From Lampris incognitus (Eukaryota; Chordata; Actinopteri; Lampriformes; Lampridae): 64,000 nt of DNA. A program made the translations under genes and the position numbers. The stretch's first letter is position 1. Each line of letters starts with the position of its first letter. Location of the stretch: NCBI RefSeq assembly GCF_029633865.1, contig NC_079213.1:110446313-110510312 (forward strand). The letters are read 5' to 3'. Positions 26,901 to 34,191 of the stretch are shown piece by piece. The notes below the pieces were generated by a model. It did no database searches. It was not told where the DNA came from and saw only the letters and a list, made by a program, of their open reading frames with translations.

Positions 26901-27666
26901 GAGTAGGAGCACAGACAGGGGGGAGAGTGGCAGCAGGGGGAGGCAAAGGAGTAAATGCAGTCAGAGTAGGAGCACAGATAGGGGAGGGAGTGGCAGCAGG
27001 GGGAGGCGGAGGAGTAAATGCAGTCGGAGTAGGAGCACAGATAGGGGGGGGAGTGGCAGCAGGGGGAGGCGGAGGAGCAAACGCAGTCAGAGTAGGAGCA
27101 CAGACAGGGGGGAGAGCAGGAAGAGGCGGAGCAGAGAAAAGAGGGAGAAGAGTAGAGAGGGAGGGAGAGAGTTGAACGGGCGGGAGAGGAGGGACAGCGG
27201 CGCTTCCAGGAGGAGCAGTTTAGATGACAGGGGGAAACGAAAGCTGTCCTCCTCATCAGCGGAGGCTGAGGACTTGCGCAAGCCTCGCCTCCTGACAGAG
27301 TATTCCAGGAAGTTGCCGCGGAAAGCCGACTTTGATGGGCGCGCCAGTTCCGCCTCCAAACAGTCCGACGGCAGGGCGAGGAACGACTTCTCGCATAGGA
27401 GGAGCTCCCTAGACAGCGGTCGGTATGGGAGGGGGGAGGCAGAGGAGAGGAAGAGGGACAGGGTGAAGGAAGGGAGCAGAGATAATTGCAGGTCAGCGGG
27501 AGGCGACAAAACACGATTGACAGCTGCCGGGACCAGCAACGGGCAGGGTGGTGCGACCGCAGCACCAGGGGGAGGGCCTAAGAAAGCTGTCCCTGCTAAC
27601 TTAATGGATATCTTCAGTCAGATTGCCCAGTTCGAGAAGGAGAAAGAAGTCAGGCCAAAGAAGTAA
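12027..27666 (+). CDS. TTC14: TTC14, tetratricopeptide repeat domain 14 (12 coding exons)
   Basis: Joined exons: 12027-12160, 12326-12459, 12622-12821, 13572-13656, 17519-17648, 18805-18960, 19470-19541, 20031-20150, 22048-22170, 23731-23848, 26056-26162, 26415-27666. They sum to 2631 nt (876 codons plus stop), all introns are GT/AG and every junction keeps frame. Human TTC14 is about 770 residues; the excess is in the C-terminal tail. The start MDRELLRQ matches the vertebrate N-terminus and has A at -3 and G at +4. Domains: S1-like RNA-binding fold at about residues 118-202, three TPR helix pairs at about 303-421, a Lys/Glu-rich coiled stretch (exon 11), then a Ser/Arg-rich tail ending in a conserved block, [19 protein letters not shown]. 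The family is thought to act with RNA, but its precise biochemical role is not established. Five repeat-laden introns do not damage the frame. Confidence 0.96.
12326..12459 (+). CDS. TTC14: TTC14 coding exon 2
   Basis: The acceptor is gtggacag. It encodes the conserved [10 protein letters not shown] and an acidic [11 protein letters not shown] stretch. Donor gtgtgt; phase passes one base to exon 3. Confidence 0.92.
12622..12821 (+). CDS. TTC14: TTC14 coding exon 3
   Basis: It has a strong pyrimidine tract and acceptor ctctcag. It encodes [13 protein letters not shown] and the first half of the S1 fold ([17 protein letters not shown]). Donor gtaggt after the Ser codon, phase 0. Confidence 0.95.
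12822..13571 (+). other. TTC14: TTC14 intron 3
   Basis: Near 12857-12935 it holds a repeat tail-like stretch (cagaatcagaatcatgttta) similar to that at 29049. A TA microsatellite with a T-rich stretch lies at 13128-13170. No extra exon is seen. Confidence 0.6.
13572..13656 (+). CDS. TTC14: TTC14 coding exon 4
   Basis: Acceptor ttcttctag. It encodes [10 protein letters not shown] and [15 protein letters not shown], the loop and closing part of the S1 domain. Donor gttagt; one base carried over. Confidence 0.95.
14178..14275 (-). mobile_element. antisense LINE/SINE 3' tail with (GAA)n
   Basis: On the minus strand this reads atctgctgtggcgacccctg, then a short spacer, then an array of GAA triplets. 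The same tgctgcggtgaccc word closes the LINE frame at 17440-17456. This is therefore a 5'-truncated tail of the same or a partner family, in the opposite orientation. Confidence 0.65.
14390..14880 (+). pseudogene. PIF/Harbinger-like fragment with MADF domain
   Basis: An ORF at 14614-14871 begins [19 protein letters not shown] and continues with [17 protein letters not shown]. This is the pattern of a MADF (Myb/SANT-like) domain, with the conserved Tyr/Trp positions, as found in the accessory protein of PIF/Harbinger transposons. Flanking words (cgctcggcgctggca, gtggcaagcgtcgccgcc) look like transposon subterminal sequence. It is truncated. I did not identify clean inverted ends or the 3-bp target duplication, so the call is moderate. 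Confidence 0.55.
14990..17475 (+). pseudogene. LINE with endonuclease remnant and reverse transcriptase (RTE-like), in TTC14 intron 4
   Basis: A sense-oriented LINE lies inside TTC14 intron 4. An endonuclease C-terminal remnant spans about 15120-15370 ([20 protein letters not shown], then [10 protein letters not shown]). RT follows: 16003-16386 with [15 protein letters not shown] and [11 protein letters not shown], then after a stop at 16384-16386 and a shift, 16427-17458 with [33 protein letters not shown] and [11 protein letters not shown] (palm box FVDD). The C-terminus reads [10 protein letters not shown]-like, then CCGDP. Stops and frameshifts before 16427 make it inactive, but the last 343 codons are still open, so the insertion is not ancient. 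Clade assignment to RTE/RTEX is from memory and uncertain. Confidence 0.85.
17519..17648 (+). CDS. TTC14: TTC14 coding exon 5
   Basis: Acceptor ccttttag. It encodes [19 protein letters not shown], the last S1 strands, and [13 protein letters not shown]. The donor gtgacc is a less common but valid GT site. Confidence 0.93.
17809..18268 (-). mobile_element. tRNA-derived SINE, family S, copy 1
   Basis: Minus-strand SINE. The head (about 18258 downwards) has A-box-like TAGCGTAGCAG and B-box-like GGTTCGAATCCC words. The body has gtatgtgtcctggttgctac and a conserved 3' part (gcagccgtccccggatcggc), ending in a C/T-rich tail (G/A on the sense strand). Flanking repeats cctgtttct (17800-17808 and 18269-18277) are consistent with LINE-driven target-primed insertion. 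Five other copies occur in the window (20389, 21113, 22595, 29491 and 60731). Confidence 0.85.
18805..18960 (+). CDS. TTC14: TTC14 coding exon 6
   Basis: Acceptor ctccctgcag. It encodes [19 protein letters not shown] and PSLMRGLQ, the linker between S1 and TPR regions. Donor gtaaat. Confidence 0.95.
19470..19541 (+). CDS. TTC14: TTC14 coding exon 7
   Basis: Acceptor tttccgcag. It encodes [20 protein letters not shown], highly conserved in TTC14. Donor gtaagt. Confidence 0.95.
20031..20150 (+). CDS. TTC14: TTC14 coding exon 8 (TPR 1)
   Basis: Acceptor ccctttcag. It encodes the first [23 protein letters not shown] followed by [16 protein letters not shown]. Donor gtgagt. Confidence 0.96.
20389..20838 (-). 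mobile_element. tRNA-derived SINE, family S, copy 2
   Basis: Minus-strand copy with head at about 20838 (gtccgggtggcgtggcgg) and B box GGTTCGAATCCC. It has the shared 3' body. A short local inverted duplication (ttcttggggagaaaaaaa) interrupts the tail near 20425-20450. Confidence 0.85.
21113..21412 (+). mobile_element. tRNA-derived SINE, family S, copy 3, 5'-truncated
   Basis: It begins in the body (gtgggtatgtgtcctggtcg) and lacks the tRNA head. It runs through the conserved 3' region to gtacaactgggagaaaagg and an A-rich end. Inserted in TTC14 intron 8. Confidence 0.8.
22048..22170 (+). CDS. TTC14: TTC14 coding exon 9 (TPR 2)
   Basis: Acceptor attcctag. It encodes [20 protein letters not shown], then [14 protein letters not shown], the second TPR and linker. 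Donor gtgagt. Confidence 0.96.
22595..23021 (+). mobile_element. tRNA-derived SINE, family S, copy 4 (full length)
   Basis: Plus-strand, near-complete copy. The head is ggggcgtccgggtagcgtag with A box TAGCGTAGCGGTC and B box GGTTCGAATCCCC (about 22651-22663). Then comes the body with tgtgtcctgatcgctgcac and the 3' region ending gtacaattggggagaaaaag plus a G run. It is the best reference copy in the window. Confidence 0.88.
23097..23562 (+). mobile_element. hAT-type MITE, family C, rich in GAGTC words
   Basis: The ends are CAGTGTTGTAGTCGAGTC and ACTCGAGTACTACAACACCG, a long inverted repeat. The flanking 8-bp target duplications are identical: ctctgatg (23089-23096 and 23563-23570). Both subterminal regions are packed with degenerate 'gagtccgagtc' words in mirrored orientation, as expected of transposase-binding repeats. 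No coding capacity. Confidence 0.92.
23731..23848 (+). CDS. TTC14: TTC14 coding exon 10 (TPR 3)
   Basis: Acceptor ctccccag. It encodes [20 protein letters not shown] and [16 protein letters not shown], the third TPR. Donor gtgagc, phase 0. A CA microsatellite (23860-23920) follows closely in the intron. Confidence 0.95.
24305..24505. mobile_element. short hAT-like MITE, family D
   Basis: A 201-bp element with inverted ends TAAGGCTCAGCG / GCTGAGCCTTG. It is flanked by identical 8-bp duplications attatagg (24297-24304 and 24506-24513). It lies in TTC14 intron 10. Confidence 0.85.
24551..24640. repeat. fragment of a common fish interspersed repeat
   Basis: The words ttccaatctgcttatcctaa, agggtcgtggggtgctggag and cctatcccagc are characteristic of an abundant vertebrate/fish repeat tail. 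Too short to classify. Confidence 0.5.
26056..26162 (+). CDS. TTC14: TTC14 coding exon 11
   Basis: It encodes [20 protein letters not shown], then [14 protein letters not shown], matching the conserved TTC14 Lys/Glu helix. The frame joins exon 10 exactly. The acceptor (ttgtaaag) has A at -3 and is weak; see findings. Donor gtgagt. Confidence 0.88.
26415..27666 (+). CDS. TTC14: TTC14 coding exon 12 (SR-rich tail)
   Basis: Acceptor ctgtttag. One exon encodes the whole disordered tail: poly-Ser, Lys/Arg clusters, the conserved [15 protein letters not shown] block, four 21-residue SR repeats, and the C-terminal block [17 protein letters not shown] before a TAA stop. Confidence 0.95.
26881..27117 (+). 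repeat. TTC14: four tandem 63-bp (21-codon) SR repeats inside TTC14 exon 12
   Basis: Units begin at 26881, 26944, 27007 and 27070. Each encodes a variant of [14 protein letters not shown] followed by a Gly/Ser linker. The 63-bp period keeps frame. The units are near-identical at DNA level, so the expansion is recent or homogenised. Confidence 0.9.
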
Positions 27667-28510
27667 CCAAAACCCTTTTTTTCTTTTCTTTTTGCCATAA
27701 CCGTGTTAGATTTAAGGTTAGCATCTCCATTTGCTAATGATATGCGCCATGACAAGACTCTGATTTGTTCACCAACCGTGGGGGTTTGGGGGGTCTGGTC
27801 CCAAATCAAATGGAATAGGAAATGGGAATTGAGGTACAGGAGAAGAGACTGTCAATGGCTTTTTCCCGCCATGGATTCACCATCTGGTTCATGCATGAAA
27901 AAAGTGTAGCTCGCCGCTGTGTGCTGAGCAGTAGGAGCCAATGTCGGGTATTGAACGCTCCGGGTTCTTAGTCCACCCCAGTGTTGAAGATGATCCCTTA
28001 GTCGTTTTACGGTGATATGTGTTCTTTTTAACGGTAGATTCAAGGCCTTAATAGCTCTTCTGTTGTCAGGTTCTGACGTCTGTGAACATGACCCTCTCTC
28101 GATTGTGTTTCTGTGAAATGTTCAGGCATTTTTATCGGTTAAAGATTCTGCCTTATGTCCGCACATGTTTGGCTCGTTCAACCTCTTTCGGGAAAACGCC
28201 GACTGTTAAAATCTTGCGATACAACCCATAGTGTTAGGACGCCGATAGGGGGGAAAAAAAAGAAGCCGTGGAAATTTTAGATTTCTACATCGTTTACTCC
28301 AGAGCATTTTTTGCCCATACTTGATGGAAAACGCGGCGACCTCGAGTCAACGAAGCACCGATAGAAAACGTCAGTTTCTCAATACTGTGTGCCATGTCAT
28401 TATTCTTCGCGTGGTTTCAGAGACGTAAGACGATACCTGGAACGTCTCTCACCTTAAAGTGTTTTATTTTTCCTTTTCTGTTTCTAATAAATGTGTTCAT
28501 GAGTCACGCC
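27667..28510 (+). terminator. TTC14: TTC14 3' UTR with poly(A) signal
   Basis: The UTR follows the stop. A canonical AATAAA lies at 28486-28491, with a GT/T-rich element about 30 nt downstream (gttgttggttttttgttt). This is the likely main cleavage site. There are no repeats in the UTR. Confidence 0.7.
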
Positions 28511-28770
28511 CTTGGCTGCGTTGTTGGTTTTTTGTTTTTGGTCCCGAGCCCAGTTTCTGAGGTGACCAGTGCGTCGAGAGGTTCGGTAGAATCTGTTGCT
28601 CATTCGGCAGAGGTTTTGTTGTTGCTTTGTAGTCCACTCGAGGTTCATATCGGGAAGTGATGCTTTTTCTCCAGGAAATCTTCACTTTAGGGTAGCGGCT
28701 TTCAGATGGAAGCAGGTTGAGGAATACGGTGAACTACTTTATAACCGACTTCCAGTCAGTTATCCTACAC

Positions 28771-29037
28771 CAGTGGCGGATCTAGAGATTTTTCCCTGGG
28801 GTGGCAAAGGGGTGGCAGCTGCCACCCTGTAGATCCGCCCCTGTGGGGGGGAGGGGGGCTTCTAAATCGGCGACTTCTGTTTGAGATGAGTTTGGTGCGG
28901 GTCTCACTGACCTTCACCATGCATGTACATAAAATATACTTTAAAAACATATTATCTGATTTATAAACAGGGTGGCAAGACTGAGTCCCAGAGGTGGCAG
29001 CTGCCACCCCTGTTGCCACCCTGTAGATCCGCCCCTG
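28771..29037 (+). mobile_element. hAT-type MITE, family E, copy 1
   Basis: It starts CAGTGGCGGATCTAGAG and ends TAGATCCGCCCCTG. The 8-bp target duplications are identical: tcctacac (28763-28770 and 29038-29045). Internal words ggtggcagctgccaccc form small palindromes near both ends. Confidence 0.92.
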
Positions 29038-29045
29038 TCCTACAC

Positions 29046-29400
29046 TGGTAATCAGAATCAGAATACTTTATTCATCCCCGAGGGGGAAATTGAGTCCTAT
29101 TACAGACACTCGCGCTCTAATAACTAAAAATTGACAATATACAAGATAAGAAAATAGAAACAGGAATAAAAGATAAATAAGAAATTGAAGTAAGAACAAA
29201 ATATATCAACAAGCGTGGCGCACATAGCACCCTATCTATACTGCACTACCGCAGCACACAACAAGCAGCACGAACAAAACGCCACAGGGCCGGTCCAGTG
29301 ACCACTACCTCAGAGTGTCTGACGGTCCGAGTCTGAGGGAGGAGTTGTAAAGTTTGAGGGCCACAGGCAGGAACGACCTCCTGTAGCGCTCTTGTGGTGC
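29046..29400 (-). repeat. interspersed repeat, probable LINE 3' end in antisense
   Basis: It begins aatcagaatcagaatacttt, then attcatccccgagggggaaa. This is a very common fish LINE/SINE 3' end read in reverse. It continues to about 29400 with a CpG-containing segment (gagtgtctgacggtccgagt). No open frame remains. Confidence 0.55.
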
Positions 29401-29490
29401 TGGCAGAGTTCAAACTTGCTAAATTTTGCCCGGGCTTATTGGCGTTTGGGTTTGAATCAAAGATACTTAGATAATAATGTTAGTGGTTAT

Positions 29491-29870
29491 GTATCCGGCC
29501 AATTACCCCGCTCGTCTGAGCCGTCCCGGCGGCTGCTCCGCCCCCTCTGCCGATCCGGGGAGGGCTGCAGACGACCACACGCCTCCTCCCATACATGTGG
29601 AGTCGCCAGCCGCTTCTTAGCACGTGGGAGGGTCACGCTGTCCCCCCCCCCCCCAGTTCCCTCTCCCTCCTGAACAGGTGCCACGGCCAACCAGAGGAGG
29701 CGCTAGTGCAGCGACCAGGACACACACCCACATCCGGCTTCCCACCCTCAGACACGGCCAGTTGTGTCTGTAGGGACGCCCGACCAAGCCGGAGGTAACA
29801 CAGGGATTCGAACCGCCCATCCCTATGTGAGTAGGCAACGGAATAGACCGCTAAGCTACGCCGACGCCCA
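29491..29870 (-). mobile_element. tRNA-derived SINE, family S, copy 5
   Basis: Minus-strand copy with B box GGTTCGAATCCC (about 29803-29814 in reverse, one mismatch) and head at about 29869. The middle of the 3' body has a deletion (the cacctgacagtgagg segment is missing). Confidence 0.82.
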
Positions 29871-32328
29871 AAGGGTCCATATTTACACCTTCCAGTGGGC
29901 TGACTGTGGCCATGACACATAGCTAAATGTTATGGGGTTAGATAGGAATACTACGTTTTGACCCTTAAATGTTTTGGTTTTTTTTTTTTTTTTTAATCAG
30001 GCTTCGACAAGTAAATTCAACGTGGGAAACGTCCTCGCGTTTTCATATCTCTTCGCCCGTTTGTCCCACATATATCTTTTGCCCTTAGGACGGCCTTCAC
30101 ACCGACGTTTGTCTTTCACCCTTCAACTTTAAACCCTGAAGTGGCCTTAGGGCTTATTGGTGGTCTAAGCTACTTGGTGTCACGTTTTTGATTTAATAAC
30201 TGGACACACACACACACACACACACCCACACCACATACAGCGGTGGCGGTGCAACCAGCCATGCATCCGCCTGTGCCAAAGTAGCTTACCCCAGGCTTAG
30301 CTGCCAACCTCTCCCTCTCCCTCCGTCATTACAGGGGCCCATCATCAGCGATGCGGCAGAGCGGGGCTACATGTCCCTCTCTATCTTGTTAGGGCAGATT
30401 AAGTACTAATATACAGGCAGCAAAGAGAACTCTATCCAACTAATACTGTATACATGCCAACTCTTGATCCGGCCCGTCCTGTCTCTCTCTCTCCCTCTCT
30501 GGCCTGATATCTTAATCTTCCCAAACCACCGGCTAAAGAAGATCCTGTGGTTTCTGAGCTCAGCGGGGGGTCCAGAATGGCTTCATCAATCGCTTAATTA
30601 AAAGATCCTGGGATTCCTGGCGTGGAGGGCACAGGAAATAAACTGTTATACGTATGGCATTTGCATGGGGTTTTTCTGTGGTTTTTTGTTCGGTGCTTTG
30701 TATTGGTTTCTATGTGCAGCATGCAGGAATGAAGATCTCTGCACAGGGGCAGGAGGGCAATTCTCCTGTCGTTTTAGGTGGATCATTATAGCATTAGTCT
30801 GGTCAAGAATAAATAGGGCTTTCGAATATCGGGTGGCTTCGGTTTCCTTACTAATGGTCCGTTCTGGAGAAACCAGAGGTTTTCTTGTATCTGCATCTTT
30901 ATATAATAGATGATCATGGGCCGATTCAAGTTGTTTGGAAATAAGAGACAGTTTGCATTTTTTGAATAGGAACACAATCTGATACAGGTCTGATGGTTTT
31001 GGCTTTCTATACCGAATTTCATCTGTGGTAGAAAAAGCTTGCATGGTTGGTCAGTATAAGGGGAAAAACAGCAGGGTTCGCTCCTTCCATGTCATGGTTC
31101 CTCGGCCAGTGACGTCCAATCTGCCCATTAAAGCAGTTATAGACTTAACAGGGTGCAGAGATCCGGATGCTGACTGTGTAAAATTTCATGTTCACACGAT
31201 GACTTGATCTTGGGTTTTATACGACTGAATTCATCAAATACTACTTTTTTTTAAAAAGTAGATACATTGTTTCTAATACGAACATTTTAATTAGTCACAA
31301 TTCAAAATGTTTCTTTAGCAAAGTATTAATGTCCTCTAGAAGATTGCAGTTTTGCGGGAGTGACGAATTAATGGAAGGGAAGGGAGAAAAATCATCGTGC
31401 TTACTGTAGACAGAGCCATTTGAGGTTAAAATGAAGGTTAAGATAAAATGGTCTCGAGTAATGCCAGCTTCGAGACCCTAAGTGTAACGACGTTGTGCAG
31501 TTGCTCTCCGCTCCACTGGGGGGCAGTACAACACCATCTCACACGTGCAGGGGGAGCCATCCTGACGCACTCCCCTGCCTTTTCCCATGGAACTTCTGCT
31601 GTGAACTGGATCCAGGTTTGTGTTTCAGGTGGAATTCAAGTTGCTTTGATCAGTTTGATTTAATTTGAAGTAAACCTGCAAATGAAGGAGAGAGAGACGG
31701 AGGGCTCACACACACGTCATAGATGAAAGGTTCCTTGGAGCGCAAAAACAAAGTGGTTTCTTGCTCGTAATCAAAGGGATACGTTTTTGTAATTTCTGGT
31801 ATTGTTTTAAAGTTTTGGGACAACGCAAACTACTATAAATGCAACAGGAGACATAACAGTGGTACTGTATAACGAGCAGCTGTAAATAGTGGTTTGCTAA
31901 TGAGTAATAGTGTAGTAATAGTGTAATAACAGTGTAATATAGGCACTCATAAGCTCTTCCAACACACTTGTTAACGATGGCAGATGACGTGGAAATATTA
32001 ACAGCCGTCTTATTAATCAAACGCTAAGTCATGTAACTACTGCTTTCTTCCCTTTCTTTTATCTAAACGTGACCTCTTCCTGAATAGCAGACCAGATGGT
32101 CCAGACCAAAACCCCCTGACCTGACCCGAGACACCCAGGGCCCAAACTTCCTACCTTCACGCTCACAGATGTACGTTATCAAGTTGTCATTTTGATCCTT
32201 AAACCTTCCGGTGTTATTCCGGTAATGCTACCATGAGATGGTTATTGATATTTCTTATGCATCTGCTAATGTTAAAGGGGGGTCGTAAGAGCTCGTTAGT
32301 GCCTTGTTATTCAGTTGTTAATAACTAG
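29871..32328. other. intergenic DNA, no gene recognised
   Basis: It contains a CA tract (30205-30230) and otherwise ordinary mixed-composition DNA. Short frames on both strands (for example the minus frame at 30646-31044) resemble no family I know. Parts may be unique non-coding sequence. Confidence 0.4.
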
Positions 32329-32463
32329 TGTAACCGGTTATTTTCTTGCCCGGTGCGGGATTCGATACGTGGTGTACTGCACCACAAGGCGACATCACTA
32401 ACCGCTCGGCTAAAGGGTCAGACCCGTTAGCTAGGGGCTAACGTGTCTTATTAGTAGTTTACA
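32329..32463 (-). repeat. TRIM LTR (downstream in element orientation)
   Basis: 135 bp, TGTAA...TTACA ends. On the minus strand it contains TTTAGCCGAGCGGTTAG (A-box-like) and GTATCGAATCC (B-box-like). Confidence 0.85.
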
Positions 32464-32567
32464 GTCGTCATCCTCTCCCGGAAGCGCGCCCTCGCGCTTT
32501 GTTATTCCCGCGCTCCGAAGAGACTTTTGAGGATCTGCACACTTCCGGATCCCACCGCTGCCACCAA

Positions 32568-32702
32568 TGTAACCGGTTATTTTCTTGCCCGGTGCAGGAT
32601 TCGATACGGGGTGTACTGTACCACAAGGCGGCATCACTAACCGCTCGGCTAAAGGGTCAGACCCGTTAGCTAGGGGCTAACGTGTCTTAGTAGTAGTTTA
32701 CA
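32568..32702 (-). repeat. TRIM LTR (upstream in element orientation)
   Basis: 135 bp, about 96% identical to the partner LTR. The primer-binding site lies immediately beyond its 32568 edge. Confidence 0.85.
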
Positions 32703-32759
32703 CTATTTACAGCCTCTGATAACAAATGGTCAACAAACTGATGCCGCTGTTCCCACAGT

Positions 32760-33066
32760 CAGTGGTGGATCTAGAGATTTTTTCCTGGGGTGGCAAAGGG
32801 GTGGCAAGACTGTGTCCCAGAGGTGGCAGCTGCCACCCCTTGCCACCCTGTAGATCCGCGCCTGTGGGGGAGGGGGGATGCTAAATCGGCGACTTCTGTT
32901 TGAGATGAGTTTGGCGCGGGTCTCATTGACCTTCACCATGCATGTACATAAAATATACTTTAAAAGCATTATCTGATTTATAAATGGGGTGGCAACAGGG
33001 GTGGCAACACTGTGTCCCAGAGGTGGCAGCTGCCACCCCTGTTGCCACCCTGTAGATCCGCCCCTG
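32760..33066 (+). mobile_element. hAT-type MITE, family E, copy 2
   Basis: It starts CAGTGGTGGATCTAGAG and ends TAGATCCGCCCCTG. The 8-bp target duplications are identical: cccacagt (32752-32759 and 33067-33074). It inserted 57 bp from the TRIM. Confidence 0.92.
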
Positions 33067-33292
33067 CCCACAGTGGAGAAGTTCTGAGAGTCAGATCCAG
33101 ACTTTTCTTCTTCGTATCAGTTTATAAATCGGTGCAGTTTTGGTCCCTAAAACCTGGGAGTTATTTTTGGCCTATGGATTCCCATGGCTCTTCCGGTATG
33201 GAGGGGGGGGGCGGTGAATGTTGTGGCATTTTAACACCTCAAATAAGGCCTATATGATCACCAATTGTTACTATGGGCAAATTTGTGCATAC

Positions 33293-33505
33293 TGTGGTGA
33301 CCCACATCTATATATCGAGAGACATTCACCTAAGAGGACGGTGTACCTTTAAGGGAAGAGGCGAGGGGTCAGATAATGCACTTCCGCTTCCGGTTCACAG
33401 TCAGTTCAGTGTCGTCAGATGTATGACATGCTAAGTTGGAGCTAGTAAACTACCTCGACTACGTCTACTCTCACGCCTCCTGTCTCGTTGTTTTCTAACA
33501 CCACA
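33293..33505. mobile_element. solo LTR, 213 bp
   Basis: The ends are TGTGGTG and CACCACA, perfect 7-bp inverted repeats of the TG...CA type. The flanking 4-bp target duplication is atac (33289-33292 and 33506-33509). There is no internal retroelement sequence on either side, so this is a recombined solo LTR. The 4-bp duplication suggests a Ty3/gypsy-type source, but the family is not determined. Confidence 0.8.
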
Positions 33506-33995
33506 ATACCATGGAATTTTTTTAGCCCTCAAGTTTGTCTGGCAGCAGCAAAGCATGCTGGTTATTTGTAATTCCTTCCTCCTAACATCTGTTGTCTACC
33601 TCTTGCGACAGGCAATCACCCAGGCCTGCAGAGACACCAGTGTTAGCCAATCGGTGTCTAAATTCGGGGGGTCACCCAGGTTCTCCTCTGGTCTCTGAGG
33701 CAAACCACAGGGCTAAAGAATCCCGTGGGTGTGTACCGCCCAAATGTGCCCATAGTTACGATCGATACCTTTTCTAACCAACTCTGTGACAACGTGGATT
33801 GTTAAAAAAAAAACACACCGCTAAATAGCTATAAAGCTAGCTAGCAACGTAATCCGTGACGTCACATGGAGTCGAATGACCCCGAGTCGACGTTGTACCC
33901 GAGCGGAAGTGGAACCCACACCGGTCTGGGAGGTTTTCTCACGTGAAACGCCGCCGCTCATTAAACGGTAGAGGCTACTTCCGGTCGATGCAGAG

Positions 33996-34191
33996 AACGG
34001 TCAACTGAGCATGCGCAAGTACTCGTTGCCTCCGTTGTTTGGGTAGGTTAGGGTTAGGGCGGGGTTAGGGTTAAAGTTAGCCAATCAGACGCAGTGTAGG
34101 GGCGGGTCTTCCTAGAATCCTAGCGCCTGGATGCTACACGGGGCGTGCGGGGGCGTGGTAGAGGCATTTCGCGCATGCTCAGTTGACCGTT
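33996..34191. repeat. perfect 21-bp inverted repeat around a TTAGGG-like core
   Basis: The left arm (33996-34016) contains GGTCAACTGAGCATGCGC; the right arm (34171-34191) is its exact reverse complement. Between them are taggttagggttagggc and a second ggttagggtt stretch. The arms hold an NRF1-like GCATGCGC word. Probably a small MITE; no clear target duplication was found. Confidence 0.7.

Larger units (their letters stand above)
32329..32702 (-). mobile_element. complete TRIM (miniature LTR retrotransposon) with tRNA-Leu-type primer site
   Basis: Two 135-bp direct repeats (32329-32463 and 32568-32702) differ at about five bases. Both have TG...CA ends. Between them are only 104 bp. Read on the minus strand, the interior opens, one base after the LTR, with TGGTGGCAGCGGTGGGAT. 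This is the 18-nt complement of the 3' end of vertebrate tRNA-Leu(AAG) plus CCA, as I remember that tRNA. The interior closes with a purine-rich GGGAGAGGATGACGAC before the second LTR, a plausible polypurine tract. There is no coding capacity, so gag/pol proteins must have come from elsewhere. Flanks are ctag and ctat, so target duplication is only approximate. Each LTR also contains tRNA-like A- and B-box words. Confidence 0.88.

Noticed and set aside
26307-27565. Minus-strand frames of 96-281 codons opposite TTC14 exon 12
   Set aside because: Shadows of the GC-rich, repeat-containing SR tail; no family similarity.
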